Shown here in pieces: positions 55,492 through 64,000 of a DNA stretch of 64,000 bases. Numbering within the stretch: the first letter of the stretch is position 1; every line of letters begins with the position of its first letter. The notes under the pieces were generated by a model. The model did not search any database, had not been told where the DNA came from, and was given only the letters and a program-made list of their open reading frames with translations. Source of the DNA: Oryzomicrobium sp. (GTDB taxonomy: Bacteria > Pseudomonadota > Gammaproteobacteria > Burkholderiales > Rhodocyclaceae); NCBI RefSeq assembly GCF_021287045.1, contig NZ_JAJTBG010000003.1:295241-359240 (forward strand), in the 5' to 3' direction. The translations under genes were made by a program, and so were the position numbers.

Positions 55492-58119
55492 TCAGCTCAG
55501 GGCGCCGTTGTTGAACACCGCCTGGTTGCGGCCGTTACGCTTGGCTTCGTAGAGCGCTTCGTCGGCCCGGGCGAAGAGGCGGTCGAGCACGTCGTCCCGC
55601 TCCACCCGCACGGTCACGCCGATGCTCACGGTGAGGCGCAGGGGCACGCCGTCGGCGAGCAGGAAGGGGGTGGATGCCACTGCCTGGCGCAGCCGTTCGG
55701 CCACCTGCATGGCGCCCACACCGTCGGTTTCCGGCAGAACCATGGCGAATTCCTCGCCGCCCATGCGGCCGAGCCGGTCCACCTCGCGCACACCGATTCC
55801 CAGGCAGGAGGCGATGTGCTTGAGGGCGGCGTCGCCGGCGGCATGGCCGTAGGTGTCGTTGATGCGCTTGAAGTGGTCCACGTCGATCATCAGCACCGCC
55901 AGGGGGTGGCCGAAGCGGCGCGAACGGGCCCACTCCTCTGCCGATGCGTCGAGGAAGCGGGAGCGGTTGGCCAGGCCGGTGAGGGTGTCGGTGGTGGCCA
56001 GGCGCTGCAACTCGGCGGAGGCCCGGGAACGCTCGATGGCGATCGCCGCCATCTTGCACGAGTGGTCCAGGGTTTCCTGTTCCAGGGGCGTGGGGCGGCG
56101 TGCCTCGTCGAGCAGCAGGGTGAGCACGCCGAGGGTTTCGCGCCCTGGGGACATGATCGGGGTGGACCAGACCGCCGACGCTGCCAGCCGCTCCAGCACC
56201 TCCCGGCTCTGGTCGAAGCGGGAATCGGCGGCCACGGCGTCGCTCAGGTGCTGGACGCCGAAGTGCAGGGCCGGACCGCAGGTGGCATCCCCCGGGAACA
56301 GCCGGTTGTGGGCCAGGGTCGCCCGGTACCAGGCAGGCAGGGACGGGGCGGCACCGAAGGCCACGGGGATGGCGCCGTCCTCGTCCACCGGGCCGTCGCG
56401 CAGCAGCACCATGGCCCGGGCCTGGGACACGGCCTTCTCGATCTTGCTGCACAACAGCTCCAGGGTGCGCTGCAAGGGCGCGTCCTCGGCGATCAGGCGT
56501 AGCACTTGGCGCTCCACCGCCAGCATGGTCTCGGCGTGTTTGCGCTCGGTGATGTCCACCGCCGCCGCGATGGTCAGCTGGCGGCGGCCCAGGCGGATGA
56601 CGCGGCGGTACGACAGGTAATGGCGCGGAGTGCCGCTGTCGCCGGCCATGCGCTCCTCGCGCACCACCACCTTGCCCGTCTGGGCGGCCTTCTGGTCGTC
56701 TTCGCGCAGGCGCTTGACCGCTTCCTCAGGCAGCACGTCCGAATCGAGCAGCCCGACCAGGTCGGGCTTGCCCTTGCCCAGCACGGCGGCGGCGGCCTCG
56801 TTGACCACCACGAAGCGGCCGGACTCGTCGCGCACGGTAAGCATCACCGGCAGGGTGTCGAGGATCGACTCGGTCAGGTTGGACTGCTGGGCCAGTTGCT
56901 GCCGGCTTTCCGCCAGGTCCTGCTCGGAGCGACGTTGCTCGGACAGGTCCGAGAAGACGCAGATGTAATTGGAAACGATGCCGGCAGCGTTGCGCACGGC
57001 GGTGATGGTCATGGATTCCGGATAGATCTCACCGTTCTTGCGCCGGTTCATGATCTCGCCCCGCCACTCGCCGTGCCGGGCGATCTGCTCGTACATCGTT
57101 TCGTAAAAGCTCCGGTCGTGCAGGCCGGATTTGAGCAGGCGGGTGTCGCACCCCACCGCCTCCTCGGCCTCGTAGCCGGTGATCAGGGAGAACGCCGGGT
57201 TCACCGAGCGGATCGTCTGGCGATGGTCGGTGATCATGATCGCTTCCAGGGAGGCCTCGGCCACCTTGGAAGCCAGCGCCAGGGCTTGCTCCGACTTCTG
57301 TAGGCGTAGGGCCTGGTCGGCTAGGGCAGCCTGAAGCTCGCGCACGTATTCCTGCTCGACGCTGTCGAGGATGTCGGCGTAGCTGAGCAGGCCGACGACG
57401 CTGCCGTCCGCGCCCAGGACCCCCAGGTGGCGGATGCGCCGCTCGGCGAAGAGTTGGCGCGCCTGGTAGAGGGTGGCGTCCCGGGGTACCACCACCAGGG
57501 GGAAGGAGGCCACCCGCCCGGCGTTGAGGTTCAGGGTGCCCTGGCTGATCAGGCGCAATACGTCCTGACCGGTGAGGATGCCGAGCACCCCCTTGGCGGA
57601 GACGATGGCCGCATCGCTGCGCGCCTGGCGCATCTGGGCCACCACCTGGGACATGGGCGCTTCGGCGTCCACCTGCAAGGGCCGACTCTTGACCACCGAC
57701 TCGACGTTGCGCAAATGTACGTAGAACTCGATGCCCTGGTTGTTCACCACGTCGGTCTGGGACACCACGCCGAGGGGCCGCCCGGCGTCGTCCACCACCA
57801 GCAGGTGGCGGATGCTGTCCTGCTTGAAGCGGACCGCCGCCTCGCCCAGGGTGGCGCCCTCGCCCAGGGTCTTCACCGGCGAGCTCATCACCTCGGCCAC
57901 CGGCCGCTCCAGAGCGTTGGGGTTGTTGAAGTCGAGGGACAGGGCGTCCTTTTCGGTCCAGATGCCGAGAATCCGCTCGGGCATGGCCTCGTCCACCACC
58001 AGGATCGAGCCGCAGCGGGCCTCGTGCATGCGCGAGGCAGCCACCGCCAGGGAAGTGTCCGGGCTGCACACCAGCAGCTCACGCTGGAGGATGCGCGCAA
58101 CCGGCAGGTCGTAATGCAT
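55492..58119 (-). CDS. CBS-PAS-PAS-GAF-GGDEF diguanylate cyclase
   Basis: The 875-residue soluble protein has four CBS motifs (about 5-265; e.g. [20 protein letters not shown] and [20 protein letters not shown]), a PAS/PAC (about 290-405), a second PAS (about 415-530), a GAF domain (about 545-695) and GGDEF (about 710-870). GGEEF is intact near residue 786 with the I-site REVD five residues earlier. CBS domains suggest adenine-nucleotide sensing and PAS/GAF redox or small-molecule sensing. It begins 8 bases after the greB stop, so it is probably co-expressed with that elongation factor. The ATG at 58119 is the first that gives the CBS start [11 protein letters not shown]. Confidence 0.92.
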   Translation of the reverse strand: MHYDLPVARILQRELLVCSPDTSLAVAASRMHEARCGSILVVDEAMPERILGIWTEKDALSLDFNNPNALERPVAEVMSSPVKTLGEGATLGEAAVRFKQDSIRHLLVVDDAGRPLGVVSQTDVVNNQGIEFYVHLRNVESVVKSRPLQVDAEAPMSQVVAQMRQARSDAAIVSAKGVLGILTGQDVLRLISQGTLNLNAGRVASFPLVVVPRDATLYQARQLFAERRIRHLGVLGADGSVVGLLSYADILDSVEQEYVRELQAALADQALRLQKSEQALALASKVAEASLEAIMITDHRQTIRSVNPAFSLITGYEAEEAVGCDTRLLKSGLHDRSFYETMYEQIARHGEWRGEIMNRRKNGEIYPESMTITAVRNAAGIVSNYICVFSDLSEQRRSEQDLAESRQQLAQQSNLTESILDTLPVMLTVRDESGRFVVVNEAAAAVLGKGKPDLVGLLDSDVLPEEAVKRLREDDQKAAQTGKVVVREERMAGDSGTPRHYLSYRRVIRLGRRQLTIAAAVDITERKHAETMLAVERQVLRLIAEDAPLQRTLELLCSKIEKAVSQARAMVLLRDGPVDEDGAIPVAFGAAPSLPAWYRATLAHNRLFPGDATCGPALHFGVQHLSDAVAADSRFDQSREVLERLAASAVWSTPIMSPGRETLGVLTLLLDEARRPTPLEQETLDHSCKMAAIAIERSRASAELQRLATTDTLTGLANRSRFLDASAEEWARSRRFGHPLAVLMIDVDHFKRINDTYGHAAGDAALKHIASCLGIGVREVDRLGRMGGEEFAMVLPETDGVGAMQVAERLRQAVASTPFLLADGVPLRLTVSIGVTVRVERDDVLDRLFARADEALYEAKRNGRNQAVFNNGALS

Positions 58120-58127
58120 GAGTGTGC

Positions 58128-58688
58128 TCAATCCCAGACCTCGTAGCGAATCTCGACAATCTCGATTTCCCGCAGCCCCGCCGGGCTCTGGAAACGTACC
58201 ACGTCCCCTTCCCGGGCCTTGAGCAGCGCCCGGGCCAGGGGGGAAATCCAGCTGATGCGGCCCCGGGTCACGTCGGCCTCGTCCACCCCGACGATGGTGT
58301 AGGTGGCCTCGCCACCCGTTTCGTCGCACACCTGCACGGTGGCGCCGAAGAACACCTGCTCCACGTTCTCCTGCCGGCTCGGGTCCACCACCTGGGCGAT
58401 GTCCAGCCGCTTGGTGAGGAAGCGGATGCGGCGGTCGATCTCGCGCAGACGCTTCTTGCCGTACAGGTAGTCGCCGTTCTCGGAACGGTCGCCGTTGCTC
58501 GCCGCCCAGGACACCACCTCGACCACCTTGGGCCGTTCCCGCTTGATCAGGTCGTCCAGTTCGGCCTTGAGTCGGGCGAAGCCCGATGGCGAGATGTAGT
58601 TGCGGGTGCCTTGAGGCAGGCGCAGCGCCGGGGCGAGGTCCTCGTCCTCGTCGTCTCCGTCGCTTTCCCGTACGAATGCCTTGTTCAT
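58128..58688 (-). CDS. greB: Transcription elongation factor GreB
   Basis: The 186-residue protein has an acidic N-terminal extension, the Gre coiled-coil finger (YISPSGFARLKAELDDLIKR to RIRFLTKRLD) with ENGDYLYGKKR typical of GreB over GreA, and the FKBP-like C-terminal domain. GreB stimulates transcript cleavage in backtracked RNA polymerase. The ATG at 58688 fits family length. The CBS-GGDEF gene follows after 8 bases. Confidence 0.94.
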   Translation of the reverse strand: MNKAFVRESDGDDEDEDLAPALRLPQGTRNYISPSGFARLKAELDDLIKRERPKVVEVVSWAASNGDRSENGDYLYGKKRLREIDRRIRFLTKRLDIAQVVDPSRQENVEQVFFGATVQVCDETGGEATYTIVGVDEADVTRGRISWISPLARALLKAREGDVVRFQSPAGLREIEIVEIRYEVWD

Positions 58689-58746
58689 GGCTGGCCGCAA
58701 AACCTCGATTCTAGGCGATCGCCGGGGCGACCACCACCTGCAACGC

Positions 58747-58782
58747 AAAACGCCAACGCCCGACACATGGCCGGGCGCTGGC
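58747..58782 (-). terminator. Terminator between the 106-aa gene and greB
   Basis: On the minus strand GCCAGCGCCCGGC and GTCGGGCGTTGGC pair over 13 bp (two G-U pairs) around CATGT and are followed by GTTTTG, 32 bases past the small gene's stop. Confidence 0.65.
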
Positions 58783-58814
58783 GGCAAAACCCGGCGGCCA
58801 GGCCGCCGGAATGC

Positions 58815-59135
58815 TTAGAAGCCGATCTGGAAAGCCTGAACGTCGATACGCACCGTGGGCCGCTGCAACACGGCCGCGGTATTGCGGGCGAAGCTCTGGC
58901 CCCAGGAATTGCCGGCGCCGAAGCGGGATTCGCCGCCGTACTTGGCCACGTTGAGAATCTTGTCGATGATCAGCACCTTGCCCATGGGGTTGGTGGGCTC
59001 GCATTCCAGTTCGACGAATTCCTTGTCGAACCACTGCCGCGCCTCTGCCTCGCTGGTGCCTTGCAGGTCGGTTTCGGTGAAGCGGAAGGAATACTCCCGG
59101 TCCCGGCCATAAACCACCACCACGTCATACTGCAT
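58815..59135 (-). CDS. Conserved-looking hypothetical protein, 106 aa
   Basis: The product begins MQYDVVVVYGRDREYSFRFT and contains LQGTSEAEARQWFDKEFVEL and GKVLIIDKILNVAKYG; it is acidic, without signal peptide or membrane segment. I do not recognise a family with a known function. AAGGAGGGGACA immediately ahead of the ATG is an excellent ribosome binding site and settles the start. It is monocistronic, with its own terminator. Confidence 0.75.
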   Translation of the reverse strand: MQYDVVVVYGRDREYSFRFTETDLQGTSEAEARQWFDKEFVELECEPTNPMGKVLIIDKILNVAKYGGESRFGAGNSWGQSFARNTAAVLQRPTVRIDVQAFQIGF

Positions 59136-59313
59136 TGTCCCCTCCTTGCTTGAATTGTGGATGTGCTGAGAGAACCCCATTCTAACGCCAAAGCCGGCGC
59201 CGCCAAGAGGCCCCGCGCCGGTGCCCGCCCCCCGCGCCGCCGATGCCAGTAAACGATTGTTTTTGTCATTGCCCCGCCCTACCATTGCGGGCACTGCTTC
59301 GGAGACCCACGCC

Positions 59314-59526
59314 GTGACCCTCACCCCGGAAGAAACCGCGGAAATTCAATCCCGTCTGCGCAACCTGCAGGTGGAGCACCGGGATCTCGACGAGGTCATC
59401 GCCCGCCTGACGGTCAATCCGCCCAACGACCAGTTGCTCATCCGGCGTCTCAAGAAGCGCAAGCTCTACCTCAAGGACCGCATCACCCAGCTTGAAGGCA
59501 TGCTGGTCCCCGACATCCCGGCCTGA
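59314..59526 (+). CDS. YdcH/DUF465 family protein
   Basis: The 70-residue protein is almost wholly alpha-helical: HRDLDEVIARL, then NDQLLIRRLKKRKLYLKDRI, the DUF465 core of E. coli YdcH. The family has no firm function. The GTG at 59314 with GGAGA 8 bases upstream gives the normal length; an upstream ATG-free extension in frame is GC-rich promoter sequence. The sulfhydrylase gene begins 43 bases after. Confidence 0.85.
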   Translation: MTLTPEETAEIQSRLRNLQVEHRDLDEVIARLTVNPPNDQLLIRRLKKRKLYLKDRITQLEGMLVPDIPA

Positions 59527-59569
59527 GCCCGCGCAACCGCGCTCGGCCCCACCACTTAGGAGACCTCCC

Positions 59570-60877
59570 ATGGCCGGAATCGACGGCTATTCGCTGGATA
59601 CGCTCGCCCTGCACGCCGGCACCCCGCCCGACCCCGCCACCGGCGCCCGGGCCCTGCCGATCCACCTGACCACCTCCTTCGTCTTCCGCGACGCCGACCA
59701 CGCCGCCGCCCTGTTCGACCTGGAGCGGGCCGGCCACGTCTATTCGCGCATTTCCAACCCCACCGTGGCCGCCTTCGAGGAGCGCATCGCCGCCCTGGAA
59801 GGAGGTATCGGTTCGATCGCCACCGCCAGCGGCCAGGCCGCCCTGTTCCTCGCCCTGTCCACCCTGATGGGGGCCGGCGGCCACGTGGTCGCCTCCCGGG
59901 CCCTGTACGGCGGCTCCCACAACCTGCTCGCCTACACCCTGCCCCGCTTCGGCATCACCACCACCTTCGTCGATCCCCGGGACCCGGACGCCTGGCGCGC
60001 CGCCATCCGCCCCGAGACCCGGGCCTTCCTGGCCGAAACCCTGGGCAACCCGACCCTGCCGGTGCTCGACATCCCCGCCGTCGCGGCCATCGCCCACGAG
60101 GCCGGCATCCCCCTGGTGGTGGACGCCACCCTGACCCCGCCGACCCTGCTGCGCCCCTTCGACCACGGTGCCGACATCGTGGTGCACTCCGCCACCAAGT
60201 ACCTGTCCGGCCACGGCACCGTGGTGGGCGGCGTAGTGGTGGACGGCGGCCGCTTCGACTGGGAGGCCAACGCCGACCGCTTCCCCCTGCTCACCGCGCC
60301 CTACGACGGTTTCCACGGCATGGACTTCGCCGAGGAATCGCCGGTGGCGGCCTTCCTGCTGCGTGCCCGGCGCGAGGGCCTGCGCGACTTCGGCGCCTGC
60401 CTGTCGCCGATGAACGCCTTCCAGATCCTGCAAGGCATGGAAACCCTGGGCATCCGCATGGAACGCCACTGCGCCAACGCCCGCACCGTGGCCACCTTCC
60501 TCGCCGACAGCCCGGTGGTGGAATCGGTGTCCTACCCGGAACTGGCCACCCACCGCGACCACGCCCTGGCGCAGAAGCTGCTGCCCAAGGGCTGCGGCGG
60601 GGTGATGACCTTCGACGTGCAGGGCGGCCGCGAGGCCGGCAAGCGCCTGATCGAATCCCTGCGCCTGTTCTCCCACCTGGCCAACGTGGGCGACGCCAAG
60701 TCCCTGGTGATCCACCCGGCCACCACCACCCACTTCCGCATGGACGACGCCAGCCTGGCCCAGGCCGGTATCGGCCCGGGCACCATCCGCCTGTCGGTGG
60801 GCCTGGAAGATCCGGCCGACCTGATCGAGGACCTCTCCCGCGGCCTGGCCGCCGTCGCCAAGCTGCTCAAGGGCTGA
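59570..60877 (+). CDS. O-acetylhomoserine sulfhydrylase-type PLP enzyme
   Basis: The 435-residue enzyme belongs to the Cys/Met-metabolism PLP family (MetY/MetZ). It has YSRISNPTVAAFEERIAALE near the start, the PLP-phosphate segment ASGQAALFLAL, and the Schiff-base lysine in VHSATKYLSGHG (about K210). The C-terminal RMDDASLAQAGIGPGTIRLS and GLEDPADLIEDL are typical. Length favours MetY (O-acetylhomoserine) over MetB/MetC, but MetZ (O-succinyl) cannot be excluded. It would make homocysteine from sulfide for methionine synthesis. AGGAGA precedes the ATG. Confidence 0.88.
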   Translation: MAGIDGYSLDTLALHAGTPPDPATGARALPIHLTTSFVFRDADHAAALFDLERAGHVYSRISNPTVAAFEERIAALEGGIGSIATASGQAALFLALSTLMGAGGHVVASRALYGGSHNLLAYTLPRFGITTTFVDPRDPDAWRAAIRPETRAFLAETLGNPTLPVLDIPAVAAIAHEAGIPLVVDATLTPPTLLRPFDHGADIVVHSATKYLSGHGTVVGGVVVDGGRFDWEANADRFPLLTAPYDGFHGMDFAEESPVAAFLLRARREGLRDFGACLSPMNAFQILQGMETLGIRMERHCANARTVATFLADSPVVESVSYPELATHRDHALAQKLLPKGCGGVMTFDVQGGREAGKRLIESLRLFSHLANVGDAKSLVIHPATTTHFRMDDASLAQAGIGPGTIRLSVGLEDPADLIEDLSRGLAAVAKLLKG

Positions 60878-60896
60878 GCCCGAAACCGGACCGATC

Positions 60897-61685
60897 ATGG
60901 AACTGACCGTCAACCACCATCCCGTCTTCGTCTACACCGGCGGCGTCGCTTTCGATCCCGCCCGCCCCGCCGTGGTGTTCATCCACGGCGCTGCCCACGA
61001 CCACAGTGTGTGGGCGTTGCAGACCCGCTACCTGGCCCACCACGGCTACGCCGTGCTGGCCCCGGACCTGCCGGGCCACGGCCGCTCCGGCGGCGAGCCC
61101 CTGGCTTCGGTGGAAGCCCTGGCCGACTGGGTGATCGCCCTGCTCGACGCCGCCGGCGTGGAAAAGGCCATGCTGGCAGGCCACTCCATGGGCGCCATGA
61201 CCGTCCTCGAAGCCGCCGCCCGCCACCCGGCCCGGGTAAGCAAGATCGCCCTGCTCGGCGCGGCCTTTCCCATGGGCGTTTCCGAGGCCCTGCTCGCGGC
61301 CGCCCAGGACGATCCGGAAACGGCCTACAAAATGGTCAACCTGTGGTCCCACGCCCCCGCCACCCACGTCGGCGGCAACCCCAACCCAGGGGTGTGGCAA
61401 ACGGGCCTCAACCTGGCGATCATGCGCCGCTCCAGGCCCGGCGTGCTGCACCGGGACCTGCTCAACTGCCAGGCCTACCTGGGTGGGCTGGAAGCCGCCG
61501 CCAAGGTGGCCTGCCCGGCCCTGCTGGTGTGCGCCGAGCGGGACCTGATGACCCCGCCCCGGGCCGTCCAGGGGCTGCGCGACGCCATTCCCGGCGTCAA
61601 GGTGGCGACCATCGCCGGGGCCGGCCATGCCATGATGGCCGAGCGCCCCGACGCAGTGCTCGATGCCCTGCGGGCCTTCGTCTGA
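60897..61685 (+). CDS. Alpha/beta-hydrolase
   Basis: The 262-residue protein has the fold's landmarks: oxyanion region VVFIHGAAHDHSVW, the nucleophile elbow GHSMGAMT (S100), aspartate in CAERDLMTPP and histidine in GAGHAMMAERP. The substrate is unknown; esterases and C-C hydrolases look alike. It starts 19 bases after the sulfhydrylase gene, so the pair may be co-transcribed, but no metabolic link (such as homoserine acetyltransferase, which is also of this fold but much longer) is evident. Confidence 0.88.
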   Translation: MELTVNHHPVFVYTGGVAFDPARPAVVFIHGAAHDHSVWALQTRYLAHHGYAVLAPDLPGHGRSGGEPLASVEALADWVIALLDAAGVEKAMLAGHSMGAMTVLEAAARHPARVSKIALLGAAFPMGVSEALLAAAQDDPETAYKMVNLWSHAPATHVGGNPNPGVWQTGLNLAIMRRSRPGVLHRDLLNCQAYLGGLEAAAKVACPALLVCAERDLMTPPRAVQGLRDAIPGVKVATIAGAGHAMMAERPDAVLDALRAFV

Positions 61686-61701
61686 CCTTCCGGAAAGCGC
61701 C

Positions 61702-62220
61702 ATGACCCGCCCCGCCCACCTCCCTATGCTGCCCACCCTGCCAAGCCTTGCATTGGTGGCCGTCTTGGTACTGGCCGGCCCGGCCCGGGCGCAGGCCCAG
61801 GAACCCCCCCCCCTCTCCCGGGGCCAGACCCTCTACCTGCCGGTGTATTCCCACCTGTGGCACGGCAACCGGGACAAGCAGGGGCGGCCGGAAATCGTTT
61901 ACCTGTCGGCCCTGGTCAGCATCCGCAACACGGACCCGACCCGCCCCCTGCGCGTCACCCAGGCCCGCTACTACGACACCGCCGGCAAGTCCCTGCGCGA
62001 CTTCGTCAGCCAGCCCCAGACCGTGCCGCCCCTGGGCACCCTGGAGCTGTTCATCGAGCGGCGCGAGGCCGAGGGCGGTTCCGGCGCCAACTTCCTGATC
62101 CGCTGGCAGGCCGACGGGGCCATCAACCCGCCCCTGGTGGAAGCGGTGCACACCGACCTCTACGGCAACCGGGCCATCTCCTTCTCCACCCAGGGCCGGC
62201 CGATCAACGCTGGCGAGTAA
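61702..62220 (+). CDS. DUF3124 exported protein
   Basis: The 172-residue protein has a signal peptide (about 10-30, cleavage after ARAQA), then GQTLYLPVYSHLWHG and LSALVSIRNTDPTRPLRVTQ, VPPLGTLELFIERREAEGGS and NFLIRW, the DUF3124 pattern. A beta-sandwich periplasmic protein of unknown role is expected. The ATG at 61702 gives the signal peptide; GGAAAG lies 8 bases ahead. A palindrome at 62246 follows. Confidence 0.8.
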   Translation: MTRPAHLPMLPTLPSLALVAVLVLAGPARAQAQEPPPLSRGQTLYLPVYSHLWHGNRDKQGRPEIVYLSALVSIRNTDPTRPLRVTQARYYDTAGKSLRDFVSQPQTVPPLGTLELFIERREAEGGSGANFLIRWQADGAINPPLVEAVHTDLYGNRAISFSTQGRPINAGE

Positions 62221-62245
62221 ATTTCCCGCACCCACCGTCAACGGC

Positions 62246-62269
62246 AACGGCCTCCCGCGGGAGGCCGTT
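62246..62269. terminator. Palindromic terminator after DUF3124 gene
   Basis: AACGGCCTCCCG is followed directly by its reverse complement, giving a 24-bp perfect palindrome 25 bases after the stop, with CGTCTTT beyond it. It would serve transcription from the left; the next gene converges. Confidence 0.7.
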
Positions 62270-62335
62270 CGTCTTTCCACAACGGCACCGTGCCCGACAT
62301 CCGGCCGGGCACGACGCGGGGATACGGCAGCAACC

Positions 62336-62737
62336 TCAGCGGGCAGCGGCCCGGCTGTCAGGGACCACCCAACGGCCCTTGACCTTGCACATCACCTCGT
62401 CCTGGCTGCCGCGGGTCTGGCCGTGGGCATTCTCGATGCGCACCTGGCGGCACCCTTCCCGCCCTTCGGGCGCCGCGCCCGGGGTGACGCTGCCGCTGCT
62501 CCCGGTCTTGTCGTTGCGCCAGGTCACGGTCTGGCCGTCCGGCGCATTGTCCAGAGCGTCCTGAAGGGTTTTCTGCATCAGCGCCGTATCGGCCTTGGTG
62601 AACTTGCCCACGGCGGTGTTCTTGAGGAAGTCGGTATTGCCGGCCAGCGCCGCTCCGGACAGGCACGCCAACAGGACGGCAGATACGCTGGATACGCCAA
62701 CGCAACGACGATGGAAGGTGCTGCGGATAGTCACCAT
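62336..62737 (-). CDS. Exported surface-antigen-like protein (RT0821/Lpp0805 type)
   Basis: The 133-residue protein has a signal peptide (about 12-32, LLACLSGAALA) and ends with a two-cysteine module CRQVRIENAHGQTRGSQDEV then MCKVKGRWVV, typical of the C-terminal domain of RT0821/Lpp0805 surface proteins. No lipobox is evident at the cleavage site. GGAGG five bases ahead of the ATG at 62737 decides the start over the ATG at 62749. It is monocistronic, converging on the DUF3124 gene. Confidence 0.65.
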   Translation of the reverse strand: MVTIRSTFHRRCVGVSSVSAVLLACLSGAALAGNTDFLKNTAVGKFTKADTALMQKTLQDALDNAPDGQTVTWRNDKTGSSGSVTPGAAPEGREGCRQVRIENAHGQTRGSQDEVMCKVKGRWVVPDSRAAAR

Positions 62738-62796
62738 GGTTTCCTCCATGTGGATTTAACCGGGCCAGCTTGCACCACCGTCACGGCCTGCACAAG

Positions 62797-62830
62797 CAAA
62801 ACGGCCCGCAGATCGCTCCGGCGGGCCGTT
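62797..62830 (-). terminator. Terminator after the PiT transporter gene
   Basis: On the minus strand AACGGCCCGC and GCGGGCCGTT pair over 10 bp around an 11-base loop and run into TTTTG, 24 bases past the transporter stop. Confidence 0.8.
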
Positions 62831-62853
62831 CGCGGCACTGGCGGCAGGATCGG

Positions 62854-63861
62854 TCAGAGCACCAGGCTGCCCAGCCACCAGGCGATGGCCGCCACCAGGG
62901 CGCTGGCCGGAATGGTCAGAATCCACGCCCAGACGATGCCCCCCGCCACGCCCCAGCGCACGGCAGACACCTTGCGCGCCGAGCCCACGCCGACGATAGC
63001 GCCGGTGATGGTGTGGGTGGTGGAGACAGGAATACCCAGCATGGTGGCCAGGAACAGGGTGATGGCCCCGCCGGTTTCGGCGCAGAAACCGCCCACGGGC
63101 TTGAGCTTGGTGATGCGCTGGCCCATGGTCTTGACGATGCGCCAGCCGCCGAACAGGGTGCCCAGGCTGATGGCCACGTAGCAGGCCACCACCACCCAGA
63201 CCGGGATCGGGTCGCTCTTGCCGGTCATTCCGGCGGCGATGAGCAGCATCCAGATGATGCCGATGGTTTTCTGCGCATCGTTGCCGCCGTGCCCCAGGCT
63301 GTAGAGGCCCGCCGAGATCAGTTGCAGGCGGCGGAACCAGCGGTCGATCTTGCGCGGGGTGGTGCGGCGGAACAGCCAGGCCACCACCACCATCAGCAAG
63401 GTCCCGAGCAGGAAGCCGAGCAGGGGCGAGACGAAGATGAAGGCCACCGTCTTGAGGATGCCGCCGGCGATCAGGGAATCGGGACCGGCCTTGGCCAGGC
63501 CCGCCCCCACCAGCCCGCCGATCAGGGCATGGGACGAGGACGAGGGGATGCCGTAGTACCAGGTGATGATGTTCCAGACCACGGCGCCGATCAGGGCGCC
63601 GAAGACCACCACGTGGTCCACGATGGAAGGGTCGATGGTGCCCTTGCCGATGGTGGTGGCCACATTGAGGTGGAACACCGCCACGGCGATGAAATTGAAC
63701 ATGGCCGCCCAGGCGACGGCTTGGTGGGGTTTGAGTACGCCGGTGGAGACGACGGTGGCGATGGCGTTGGCCGCATCATGAAACCCGTTCATGAAGTCGA
63801 AGGCCAGCGCCAACGCCACCAGCACGATCACGACCCCCAGGCTGATGGTCACGGTATCCAT
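62854..63861 (-). CDS. PiT-family inorganic phosphate transporter
   Basis: The 335-residue membrane protein has about ten helices and the two PiT signatures FMNGFHDAANAIATVVSTG (about 23-41) and YSLGHGGNDAQKTIG (about 192-206), related by inverted repeat. These proteins import metal-phosphate with protons. It lies 9 bases after the stop of a DUF47 (PhoU-like) gene, its usual partner, and the pair is ended by the terminator at 62797. Confidence 0.93.
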   Translation of the reverse strand: MDTVTISLGVVIVLVALALAFDFMNGFHDAANAIATVVSTGVLKPHQAVAWAAMFNFIAVAVFHLNVATTIGKGTIDPSIVDHVVVFGALIGAVVWNIITWYYGIPSSSSHALIGGLVGAGLAKAGPDSLIAGGILKTVAFIFVSPLLGFLLGTLLMVVVAWLFRRTTPRKIDRWFRRLQLISAGLYSLGHGGNDAQKTIGIIWMLLIAAGMTGKSDPIPVWVVVACYVAISLGTLFGGWRIVKTMGQRITKLKPVGGFCAETGGAITLFLATMLGIPVSTTHTITGAIVGVGSARKVSAVRWGVAGGIVWAWILTIPASALVAAIAWWLGSLVL

Positions 63862-63870
63862 GGGAGTCGA

Positions 63871-64000
63871 TCAGGAGTTTTCGAGGACGATGCCTTCGAT
63901 GATGTTGGCCACATCCTCGCAGCGGTCGGTGACGGTTTCGAGGATTTCGTAGATGGCCTTGAGCTTGATCAGCTGGCGCACGTCCGGCTCGTCGCGGAAC
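63871..64000 (-). CDS. DUF47 phosphate-transport regulator, C-terminal part
   Basis: Only the last 42 codons are in the window: FRDEPDVRQLIKLKAIYEIL then TVTDRCEDVANIIEGIVLEN. This is the end of a PhoU-like DUF47 protein, which is encoded just upstream of PiT transporters in many bacteria and modulates them. The rest lies beyond the window. Confidence 0.88.
   Translation of the reverse strand, partial: FRDEPDVRQLIKLKAIYEILETVTDRCEDVANIIEGIVLENS

Overview
The window is 64 kb of gene-dense, high-GC chromosome from a Gram-negative bacterium. The gene content (acs next to a DUF294/DnaQ/sodium-symporter cluster, class I fumarase, rnfABCDGE-nth, aat-bpt, prpE with acuI, many c-di-GMP enzymes) points to a betaproteobacterium, most likely of the Rhodocyclales (Azospira/Dechloromonas type). 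That placement is inferred from gene content, not from a marker gene. I see no rRNA, tRNA, insertion sequence, prophage or CRISPR array.

Layout. 1-4.9 kb: an exported-protein operon with the size order and logic of the Pseudomonas functional-amyloid (Fap) operon: two secreted proteins built on the same ~29-residue repeat, a C39 peptidase, a third secreted protein carrying one degenerate repeat unit, and, after a terminator, an outer-membrane barrel with an N-terminal coiled coil. 4.9-12.2 kb (minus strand): acetate module of acetyl-CoA synthetase, cNMP/CBS/DUF294 regulator, DnaQ-like exonuclease and two-subunit sodium:solute symporter. 12.5-15.1 kb: YqhA membrane protein, fumarase, RidA-like protein. 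15.4-19.5 kb (minus): acuI, a response regulator with a degenerate GGDEF domain, and prpE. 19.7-25.7 kb: NlpC/P60 peptidase, then a split Fe3+ ABC transporter with Fur-like sites, an FmdE-like gene and a translationally coupled small ORF. 25.7-36.6 kb: aat, bpt, pyrD, complete rnfABCDGE, nth, a FIST protein and DUF1841. 36.7-42.6 kb: chemoreceptor, then a minus-strand group of a J-like/YjgN fusion, an M48 protease and a second J-like protein, then a second AcuI-type reductase. 43.0-50.6 kb: moxR, a diguanylate cyclase and a VWA protein in tight order, then a solute-binding protein next to a large GGDEF-EAL protein. 50.6-59.1 kb (minus): PilB/GspE-type ATPase, VOC protein, htpG with a near-perfect heat-shock promoter, a CBS-PAS-GAF-GGDEF protein, greB and a small unknown. 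59.3-64 kb: YdcH-like protein, metY-type sulfhydrylase, hydrolase, DUF3124 protein, a surface-antigen-like protein, and a DUF47-PiT phosphate pair running off the end.

How it fits together. The window describes a respiratory, surface-associated lifestyle: acetate and propionate activation feeding the TCA cycle, Rnf ion/electron coupling, iron and phosphate uptake, an extracellular amyloid-like matrix, and four GGDEF-containing proteins (three with intact catalytic motifs, one degenerate) that could set the sessile/motile state. The items most worth following are the Fap-like operon with one repeat module spread over three proteins, the J-like/M48/YjgN group, a diguanylate cyclase embedded in a MoxR-VWA pair, a coupled small ORF behind the FmdE-like gene, and a palindromic intergenic repeat family seen in three places.
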